Assembly: GCA_949296785.1 (NCBI GenBank) | Contig: CASFRQ010000105.1 | Span: forward strand, 1-5,713 | Source: an uncultured Alphaproteobacteria bacterium | GTDB lineage: Bacteria > Pseudomonadota > Alphaproteobacteria > CASFRQ01 > SAAU01 | Direction of reading: 5' to 3' | Length of the DNA: 5,713 nt | In this document: positions 1 through 4,903 of the stretch, piece by piece | How positions within the stretch are numbered: the stretch's first letter is position 1 | How the letters are laid out: every line of letters begins with the position of its first letter | Notes under the pieces: model-generated | What the model saw: the letters and a program-made list of their open reading frames with translations, nothing else | Told to the model about the DNA's origin: nothing | Databases searched by the model: none | Position numbers and translations under genes: made by a program

Positions 1-1738
1 AAGAGCGGTAAATCCAGTAGTTGGTGATAATCCTTTCCACAAAAGCCCTCGTTTCTTTGGACGGAATGCTTTCAATAAACAGAAACGGATCATCATTATA
101 CTTCATTTTCCGACGCCATTTGGACAGGTTGCCCGGCCCGGAATTATAAGCAACTGCCAGAAAAATCAGATTATTCTCTATTCTCTTGTCCTCCAGCAGC
201 TTTTTCAAATAAGCTTGCCCCAAAGCCAGGTTATAATCAATATCCGTCAGCCGGTCATATTCCCATTTTACCTTCAAAGAACGCGCGGTTTCCTTTGCCG
301 TCTGCGGCATTATTTGCATCAAACCGATCGCTCCCCTTGAACTTTTCGCCCTCGGGTTAAAGCAGGATTCCTGCCGGACAAAAGCAAAAACCAACGCTTT
401 ATCCACCTGCCAGCCGTTCATCGGCATCCACAGGGGCGCCGGATACCGCGACCTGTCCGAAGAAGACTCCAACCTGCCCGAAACCGCCGCCAAATCATCC
501 GCCAAACCGCTGCTTTGCGCCGCGATGTACAACAAAGGCCGCGTACTTTCGTCCGAATTCAGATACAGCTGCAAAAGCTCCGCTTGCGCCTTTTTCTCTT
601 GCCCGACCTGCTTTAAAGCGTAAATCCTCTGAAGCGCCGGATGGGAAAAAGACTCCTGAATTTCATCGGACGGACTGACCGGCTGTTCCCATGTGTGGTT
701 CAAATCCTCCCCCAAAGCGCGCATAGACAAAAGACCGTAAAAAGTCCTCGGGAAACGGCTTCCTTTTTCCAAAAAGGCATTGACAACCGTCACATTCCCC
801 AATTTTAAATTCGCGCGCGACGCCCAAAACGCCCCTCCCGCTTTTAAAAGAGTGTTGGCTCTTTTATGATCAATCAGCTTTTCAAAATGGTACGCGGCGG
901 TTTCAATATCCCCTTTGCGCCAGGAAACCAACCCTAAAGTCCAATGTCCGAGCGGCAGCCTGTCTCCGGATCTTTTCACGGCGGGAACCAACATTTCCAA
1001 AGCCAAATCGTCCCGGCCGTCTATAAAATAAGAAAAGCCCAAGGCAATTTTCGCCGCGTCGTGATCCTTAGCGTTGAACAGGTTTTTGGCGTCCTCCCCC
1101 AAAATCAAATTTTTCGCCGTCAAAGTCTTTCCATTCAAAAGAGCGCGGTAAATACCGTTCATTACTTGCTTGGCCTTTTTCCTCCTGTCTGTGGACAAGT
1201 AAGAAAAGGATAAATTCCGGATGCTGTCAATCGGTTCGTCCCGAACATAGGTGGCGCACGCGCCCGTTCCTTCCCCGTACATGGGTTTCGGCCGACGCTT
1301 TTTTAAAGAAGCTTTCTTGATTTTACCCAGAGTGTACATCCGGGCCGCTTCCGTCTGGGTACCGTATTTTTGAAACCAGGCTTCAATCTCCTTTGCCTTT
1401 GTTTTATAGGTGACGGAATCCAGATACCTTTGCGCCAGCACATGCCCCATCAGGATTTTATTGTTCAGTTTTTTGATTTGAGCGTCCGCCTCCTGCCACC
1501 GTTCCCTCTCCTGCAGGAAGAAAATCCGGCGATAGGCTTTTTCGTCCGCCTCACTTAAAACAATATGACTGTTGTCCCCTAAGGCACCGCCTTGATTGAC
1601 CGAAGAAGCAAAAACTTTACTCTCCTCCACGGGCAAGCCTTTTTTCCCCGCGGCCTTTGCCCCAAAAGAAAAAAACAGTGTCAAAACAAGAAAAACAGCG
1701 GCACACGCCGACAATCCAAGGGGTAATTTCGTTTTCAA
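1..1738 (-). CDS. slt: Soluble lytic murein transglycosylase (Slt family), 3' end cut by window edge
   Basis: Reading the minus strand from a TTG at 1738 gives 579 codons with no stop before the window edge. Residues 1-29 look like a Sec signal peptide: Lys at 2 and 4, a hydrophobic core at about 9-25, and AKA at 27-29, so export to the periplasm is expected. Residues 30 to about 440 are helix-rich, as in the superhelical N-terminal part of Slt70. The catalytic SLT domain follows, with FVRQES holding the probable catalytic Glu457, then GLMQIMP (472-478), AYNSGPGN (530-537) and NYWIYR (573-578). Enzymes of this family cleave the MurNAc-GlcNAc bond of peptidoglycan and leave 1,6-anhydro-MurNAc ends. 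Only a short C-terminal tail is probably missing. TTG is chosen because an in-frame TGA lies two codons upstream; the nearby ATG at 1745 is in another frame that soon stops. It is divergent from the Mpl-like gene, which fits a role in wall turnover. Confidence 0.95.
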   Translation of the reverse strand, partial: MKTKLPLGLSACAAVFLVLTLFFSFGAKAAGKKGLPVEESKVFASSVNQGGALGDNSHIVLSEADEKAYRRIFFLQERERWQEADAQIKKLNNKILMGHVLAQRYLDSVTYKTKAKEIEAWFQKYGTQTEAARMYTLGKIKKASLKKRRPKPMYGEGTGACATYVRDEPIDSIRNLSFSYLSTDRRKKAKQVMNGIYRALLNGKTLTAKNLILGEDAKNLFNAKDHDAAKIALGFSYFIDGRDDLALEMLVPAVKRSGDRLPLGHWTLGLVSWRKGDIETAAYHFEKLIDHKRANTLLKAGGAFWASRANLKLGNVTVVNAFLEKGSRFPRTFYGLLSMRALGEDLNHTWEQPVSPSDEIQESFSHPALQRIYALKQVGQEKKAQAELLQLYLNSDESTRPLLYIAAQSSGLADDLAAVSGRLESSSDRSRYPAPLWMPMNGWQVDKALVFAFVRQESCFNPRAKSSRGAIGLMQIMPQTAKETARSLKVKWEYDRLTDIDYNLALGQAYLKKLLEDKRIENNLIFLAVAYNSGPGNLSKWRRKMKYNDDPFLFIESIPSKETRAFVERIITNYWIYRS

Positions 1739-1744
1739 AACTCA

Positions 1745-1750
1745 TCCTTT
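1745..1750 (-). promoter_or_regulatory. Ribosome binding site that fixes the TTG start of slt
   Basis: On the minus strand AAAGGA lies six bases before the TTG at 1738. The ATG at 1745 touches this motif with no spacing and opens a frame that terminates after about forty codons. The spacing therefore supports the TTG as the true start. Confidence 0.6.
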
Positions 1751-1776
1751 ACTTCGCTTTTAAATATCTTTATAGT
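1748..1776 (+). promoter_or_regulatory. Candidate promoter for the Mpl-like gene
   Basis: TTTACT (1748-1753) and TATAGT (1771-1776) are separated by 17 bases, matching the sigma-70 layout with four of six and five of six consensus bases. Transcription would start near 1783, about 55 bases before the ATG. The -35 box overlaps the ribosome binding site of the divergent slt gene, so the two transcription units would be tightly packed. Confidence 0.35.
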
Positions 1777-1795
1777 ACATAAAATAAGAAATCAA
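1769..1795 (-). promoter_or_regulatory. Candidate promoter for slt
   Basis: On the minus strand TTGATT (1790-1795) and TATAAA (1769-1774) resemble sigma-70 type -35 and -10 boxes, but the 15-base spacer is shorter than the usual 17. Position, about 30 bases before the start codon, is suitable. The spacer is AT-rich throughout, so chance matches are likely. Confidence 0.25.
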
Positions 1796-1821
1796 GTCTT
1801 CAAAATTTAAATTTTCAAGTC
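1792..1821. repeat. AT palindrome flanked by TCAAGTC direct repeats
   Basis: AAAATTTAAATTTT at 1802-1815 is a perfect 14-base palindrome. The heptamer TCAAGTC occurs on both sides, at 1792-1798 and 1815-1821, offset by 23 bases. It lies in the divergent spacer, just downstream of the predicted plus-strand start and overlapping the -35 box proposed for slt. A regulator site is possible, but nothing identifies a binding protein. Confidence 0.35.
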
Positions 1822-1838
1822 GGAAAGGTTTTTGAAAA

Positions 1839-3233
1839 ATGAGATACTTTTTTTGCGGATGCGCCGGTTCGGGCATGAGTTCGCTTGCCCAATACCTTGT
1901 CCAGACAGGACATGAGGTATCCGGTTCGGATAGAAGCTTTGATTTAGGAAAGAACAAAAGCATTCAGGCCCGCCTTTCCTCTTTAGGCATCCCAATCTTT
2001 CCGCAGGACGGGTCGGGCGTTGACGCAGGCGTTGATTTTTTTATCGTTTCCACCGCCGTGGAAAACACCATTCCGGATGTTCAAAAAGCCGTAGAACTGA
2101 ATCTCCCGATTATCAAACGGGCGGAACTTTTGGCGCAAATTCTGCATGGTCAAAACGGAATCGCCGTCGCCGGCACCAGCGGGAAAACGACTACCACGGC
2201 CATGACCGGACATATTCTTTACGAAGCGGGACTTCATCCGACAATTATTAACGGCGGCGTTATGGTCAACACTTACACGGAAGATAAAATCCCTTCCAAT
2301 GTCGTTGTCGGAAACGGTTCCTTTTGCGTGATTGAGGCGGATGAAAGCGACGGTTCCATAGAACTTTATACTCCTTCCGTTGCTGTCGTCACGAACATTT
2401 CTTTAGACCATAAACCCGTACAGGAACTACTCCCCTTGTTCAAAGATTTTGTCGCCCATGCCGGTGTCGGTGCCGTTTTGAATTTGGATTCGCCCTACAC
2501 GGCGAAAATGCTGAAATTGAATGAAATGACCTCCACCTTCTCAGGTTCCGGTAACACGGACGCGACGATTTGGGCCAGCGATATCGTTTACGAAGGAAAC
2601 AAAACTTTTTTCAAAGTCAACGGTGTTTATGATGTTTCCCTCAATGTCCCCGGCCGACATAATGTGGAAAACGCCCTGGCGGCGATGGCGGCGGCGGAAA
2701 TGTTCGGCATTGACTATCCTACTTCTATTAAAGCTCTCTCTTCTTTTGAAGGGGTCAAGCGCCGTTTGGAAAAACTGGGGGAAGCGAACGGTATTGCGGT
2801 TTACGACGATTTCGCCCACAATCCGGACAAAATCAAGGCAACTCTGGATACTTTGCATCAGCAGGAAGGAAGACTCTGGGTTATTTTCCAACCGCACGGA
2901 TTTGCCCCGACCCGCCTGATGCGCGAAGGCTATGTGAAGGTGTTCTCTACTCTTTTAAAAGAAGAAGATACTCTTTTAATGCCGGAAATTTTTTACGAAG
3001 GCGGAACGGTCAACGCCGATATTTCCAGCGCCGATTTAATTCGCGACATTCGCTCCAAAGATTCTCTTAAAAAGCCAAAGGCCTTTTTTAACAGGCACCG
3101 AGATGAAATCATTTCGCCTTTGGTGAAAAAAGCCGCCCCCGGCGACCGAATCGTCGTCATGGGTGCCAGGGACAATACCCTGACGGACTTTGCCATCAGG
3201 ATTTTGGACCAGCTGAAAAAGAAAAGCAAATAA
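1839..3233 (+). CDS. mpl: Mpl/MurC-like Mur ligase (probable murein tripeptide ligase)
   Basis: The 464-residue product has the three-domain plan of Mur ligases and a length close to E. coli Mpl (457). The N-terminal UDP-binding fold starts with GCAGSGMSSLA (7-17). The ATPase domain has the P-loop AGTSGKTTTT (111-120, Lys116), EADESD (166-171) and an Asp-His pair (190-191). The third domain follows GRHNVENALAA (272-282). RRLE (308-311), GEANG (314-318) and VYDDFAHNP (321-329) closely resemble Mpl, whereas EADESD and FQPHGFAPTR (350-359) are more like MurC. Mpl joins recycled L-Ala-gamma-D-Glu-meso-DAP to UDP-MurNAc in the cytoplasm, using ATP; MurC adds L-Ala. I favour Mpl because of the third-domain motifs and the nearby LdcA gene, but a clade-specific ligase is possible. 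No signal peptide is seen. GGAAAGG at 1822-1828 serves the ATG with a somewhat long spacing of ten bases. No good intrinsic terminator follows the stop. Confidence 0.88.
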   Translation: MRYFFCGCAGSGMSSLAQYLVQTGHEVSGSDRSFDLGKNKSIQARLSSLGIPIFPQDGSGVDAGVDFFIVSTAVENTIPDVQKAVELNLPIIKRAELLAQILHGQNGIAVAGTSGKTTTTAMTGHILYEAGLHPTIINGGVMVNTYTEDKIPSNVVVGNGSFCVIEADESDGSIELYTPSVAVVTNISLDHKPVQELLPLFKDFVAHAGVGAVLNLDSPYTAKMLKLNEMTSTFSGSGNTDATIWASDIVYEGNKTFFKVNGVYDVSLNVPGRHNVENALAAMAAAEMFGIDYPTSIKALSSFEGVKRRLEKLGEANGIAVYDDFAHNPDKIKATLDTLHQQEGRLWVIFQPHGFAPTRLMREGYVKVFSTLLKEEDTLLMPEIFYEGGTVNADISSADLIRDIRSKDSLKKPKAFFNRHRDEIISPLVKKAAPGDRIVVMGARDNTLTDFAIRILDQLKKKSK

Positions 3234-3449
3234 GAAAATCTTTTTTCATTGTTTTAAAAGGGAAAACGCGTCAAAAAAGAACCGAAGGGAAAAGTAGTAA
3301 AAAAAGAGGCAGAAAAGTAAAAGAAAAAAATCAGCAAAACAAAGAAACGCAAGAAAAAGCCGATAAAAAAAAACGCGGAGAAAGACACGCCGGAATAAAA
3401 CTTTAAAGAAGGAAAGGATAAATTTAAAAGCCTCTTTCGGAGGGAAAAG

Positions 3450-3491
3450 ATGTTTTTTACAAGAACCGAAACCCCTTTTTTTACAGGTTAA
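3450..3491 (+). CDS. Possible 13-residue leader-like peptide
   Basis: An ATG at 3450 preceded by GGAGGG (3439-3444, five-base spacing) opens a 13-codon frame, MFFTRTETPFFTG, ending in TAA at 3489-3491. Four of 13 residues are Phe and four are Thr. The binding site lies in a small hairpin (CCTC 3431-3434 with GAGG 3440-3443), and the stop codon is inside the 20-base palindrome. This arrangement resembles an attenuator leader, but no Phe or Thr biosynthesis gene follows; the next gene is ldcA about 400 bases on. Chance is quite possible in such biased sequence. Confidence 0.2.
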   Translation: MFFTRTETPFFTG

Positions 3492-3855
3492 ACGCGTTTA
3501 ACCTTTTGAGGCGTCTTTTTGCCGGCAGTTCGGACAAGTCTTTTTCTCTTTCGTCGGCATAGGTTTTGTTCTTTTTAAGGGAAAAGGCTTTCTTCTGCGG
3601 CCGAAGTTGTTTTTTCCCTCCTGCAAAGATGTTTTTCTTCCGGCTGGGAGCGGCCTTTTCTTCCCGCCTCTCCATGAAGATAATCAGAGGCATACGGGAA
3701 GGAAAGCCCGAAAATAGAGGGAAATAGAGCTTAAAGCCTCCTTCTTTCTTCCTCCCTAAAGACGGGCGAAAAAAGGATGAAAATAAAAAAACGGCCGAAA
3801 AAAGAAACAGGCATGGAAAGCCCAGAACGGAAAACGGCAGAAAGAATGCGCCCAT
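3481..3855 (-). CDS. Doubtful hypothetical protein, hydrophobic start and basic tail
   Basis: A 124-codon frame begins at the ATG at 3855. Residues 2-28 are very hydrophobic and rich in Phe and Leu. From about residue 60 the product is strongly basic and ends KRRLKRLNAFNL. I recognise no family. No Shine-Dalgarno motif precedes this ATG or the later ATGs that would begin MPLIIF or MERREE. The Phe-rich part is what T-rich sequence gives by default. The second half, after about residue 62, has more varied codons and looks more protein-like, so it might be the tail of a decayed gene. I regard it as more likely non-coding. Confidence 0.15.
   Translation of the reverse strand: MGAFFLPFSVLGFPCLFLFSAVFLFSSFFRPSLGRKKEGGFKLYFPLFSGFPSRMPLIIFMERREEKAAPSRKKNIFAGGKKQLRPQKKAFSLKKNKTYADEREKDLSELPAKRRLKRLNAFNL
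3485..3504. repeat. Perfect 20-base palindrome, possible hairpin or operator
   Basis: AGGTTAAACGCGTTTAACCT equals its own reverse complement. As RNA it could form an eight-pair stem with a CGCG loop. On the plus strand it is followed by only four T, and the stem is mostly AU, so it would be a weak terminator. On the minus strand no T-run follows. It could equally be a protein site. It overlaps the stop of the 13-codon frame on one strand and the last codons of the doubtful minus-strand frame on the other. Confidence 0.5.
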
Positions 3856-3882
3856 GCGGAAAGTAAAAAACGGAAAATAAAA

Positions 3883-3888
3883 AAGGAG
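3883..3888 (+). promoter_or_regulatory. Ribosome binding site of ldcA
   Basis: AAGGAG lies eleven bases before the ATG at 3900. It is the best Shine-Dalgarno match near the gene and supports this start. No promoter boxes of good quality could be picked out in the A-rich sequence just upstream. Confidence 0.6.
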
Positions 3889-3899
3889 AAAGCTGAAAA

Positions 3900-4799
3900 A
3901 TGGAGAAAACGGGAAAAGAACTCAAAAAAATCGGGCTCGTCTGCCCTTCTTACCCTTTTTTTGTAAAAAATGAAAAAGAGGAAGAGGATTTAAAAAAATA
4001 CTTTTTCCAGTTCGGTTACACTCCTGTTTTAGCGCCGAATATCGGAGAGCGGGAACGTTATCTCGGCGGAACGGACGAACGCCGCGCGGAAGGGGTAAAT
4101 GCTTTTTTCAAAGACCCGTCTGTCCGTTTTATCCTCGCGATGCGAGGCGGTTATGGCTCCATGAGGATTTTGGACAAAATAGATTACGACGCTGTCCGCC
4201 AAAATCCGAAACTTTTCATGGGCTTCAGCGATACAACCGCTTTGCAGCTGGCATTATTCGCCAAAGCGGGCCTGCCTTCTTTAACCGGTTGGACTTTCAG
4301 AGAAAAAGAGACGCCTATTTTAAAAAAATCCCTGAATGATTGTTTGCTTAAAGACGAAGACTGCTTTAAAAACCTCAAAAGCGTTTCATCCTGCAAAAAA
4401 ACGGCGGAAGGGACGCTTGTCGGCGGGTGTCTGACTTTGGTAAACGCGTTAATCGGCACGCCTTATCTGCCGGATATGGAGGGCAAAATCCTCCTGTTGG
4501 AAGATGTGGAGGAAGAACCCTACGCCATAGACAGAATGCTCACCCATCTGCGTCTGGCTGGCGTTTTTGACAAAGTGTCGGGCATCGTTTTCGGAAAATT
4601 TTACAAATGCGTTTCTTCGCATAAAGTCCATGGCACCGTTCAAGAAGTCTTAGACAGCTTTTTCAAGAAAGTCTCCTTTCCCGTCGTGCAGAACCTTCCC
4701 TACGGACATATGAAAAAAAGAAAAATTCTCCCCTTGGGGACAAAGGCGGTTTTGGACGCCGAAAACGGGACTCTCCGCATACAAACAATCAAATTCTGA
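3900..4799 (+). CDS. ldcA: Muramoyltetrapeptide L,D-carboxypeptidase (LdcA, peptidase family S66)
   Basis: The 299-residue product has the usual length for family S66. The N-terminal domain contains IGLVCPSYP (11-19), a GGTDERRAEGVNAFF stretch (56-70) typical of the family, and MRGGYGSMRILDKIDY (81-96). GFSDTT (108-113) holds the predicted nucleophile Ser110. The C-terminal domain has LLLEDVEEEPYAIDRML with probable catalytic Glu201, and YGHMKKRKILPLG (268-280) with catalytic His270. All three members of the Ser-Glu-His triad are thus present. There is no signal peptide, so it should act in the cytoplasm, removing the terminal D-Ala from L-Ala-gamma-D-Glu-meso-DAP-D-Ala peptides during peptidoglycan recycling. 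The tripeptide product is the substrate expected for the Mpl-like ligase 666 bases upstream on the same strand. A related S66 enzyme with another substrate, such as a microcin C7 self-immunity protein (MccF), cannot be excluded, but the context favours LdcA. Confidence 0.92.
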   Translation: MEKTGKELKKIGLVCPSYPFFVKNEKEEEDLKKYFFQFGYTPVLAPNIGERERYLGGTDERRAEGVNAFFKDPSVRFILAMRGGYGSMRILDKIDYDAVRQNPKLFMGFSDTTALQLALFAKAGLPSLTGWTFREKETPILKKSLNDCLLKDEDCFKNLKSVSSCKKTAEGTLVGGCLTLVNALIGTPYLPDMEGKILLLEDVEEEPYAIDRMLTHLRLAGVFDKVSGIVFGKFYKCVSSHKVHGTVQEVLDSFFKKVSFPVVQNLPYGHMKKRKILPLGTKAVLDAENGTLRIQTIKF

Positions 4800-4828
4800 C
4801 AAGCCGCTTTTCCCCGATGAAATAAAAG

Positions 4829-4857
4829 TTGACTTTCGGCCGAAATCGTCCTTAAAT
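4829..4857 (+). promoter_or_regulatory. Candidate promoter for the alpha/beta hydrolase gene
   Basis: TTGACT (4829-4834) and TTAAAT (4852-4857) are 17 bases apart, giving five of six and four of six matches to the sigma-70 boxes. A perfect TATAAT also occurs at 4873-4878 but has no matching -35 at the right distance. Either could serve the gene starting at 4904, whose likely ribosome binding site is AGGGA at 4891-4895. Confidence 0.4.
4834..4845. repeat. 12-base palindrome in the promoter spacer
   Basis: TTTCGGCCGAAA is a perfect palindrome that starts at the last base of the proposed -35 box and fills most of the first half of the -35/-10 spacer. That is a classic place for a repressor or MerR-type activator site. 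As RNA it would form only a four-pair stem and is not followed by a T-run, so it is a poor terminator for ldcA. Confidence 0.35.
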
Positions 4858-4903
4858 TATCTTATAAAGTTTTATAATTAAGGAATCGTTAGGGAATCTT
4901 ATC

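Larger units (their letters stand above)
3234..3899. other. Long spacer of strand-switching purine-rich blocks, no convincing gene
   Basis: This 666-base stretch has no frame with good start, ribosome binding site and protein-like content. The plus strand is strongly purine-rich at about 3252-3460, pyrimidine-rich at about 3504-3675, then purine-rich again at about 3745-3899. The A-rich plus-strand blocks read as Lys/Arg/Glu-rich in all three frames, so openness there means little. One -1 frame relative to the Mpl-like gene stays open from inside that gene to a TAA at 3404 but has no internal ATG. The region may be gene remnant, untranslated RNA or simply biased spacer. Confidence 0.5.

Noticed and set aside
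944..1213. Plus-strand frame inside the slt region, and similar frames at 1370-1558
   Set aside because: They lie opposite the clearly coding minus-strand transglycosylase and have no family features; they are antisense shadows.
3216..3248. A/T hairpin around the Mpl-like stop codon as a terminator
   Set aside because: The possible stem pairs only A-runs with T-runs, with one G-C pair or so and a long loop; too weak to call.
3431..3458. CCTC-TTTCG-GAGG hairpin followed by six T as a terminator of the Mpl-like gene
   Set aside because: The stem has only four pairs and nine bases separate it from the T-run, so it does not fit an intrinsic terminator.
3488..3501. CtrA-like TTAA pair within the 20-base palindrome
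   Set aside because: The two TTAA boxes are separated by six bases, while the CtrA site known from Alphaproteobacteria needs seven. One base off breaks the helical match, so I do not call it.
3772..3870. Short plus-strand frame beginning MKIKKRPKK near 3777
   Set aside because: It has only 29 codons of A-rich sequence, and the AAGG motif directly abuts the ATG, leaving no spacing for a ribosome binding site.
4873..4878. Perfect TATAAT as the sole promoter -10 of the hydrolase gene
   Set aside because: No acceptable -35 lies 16-18 bases upstream; kept only as an alternative beside the TTGACT/TTAAAT pair.
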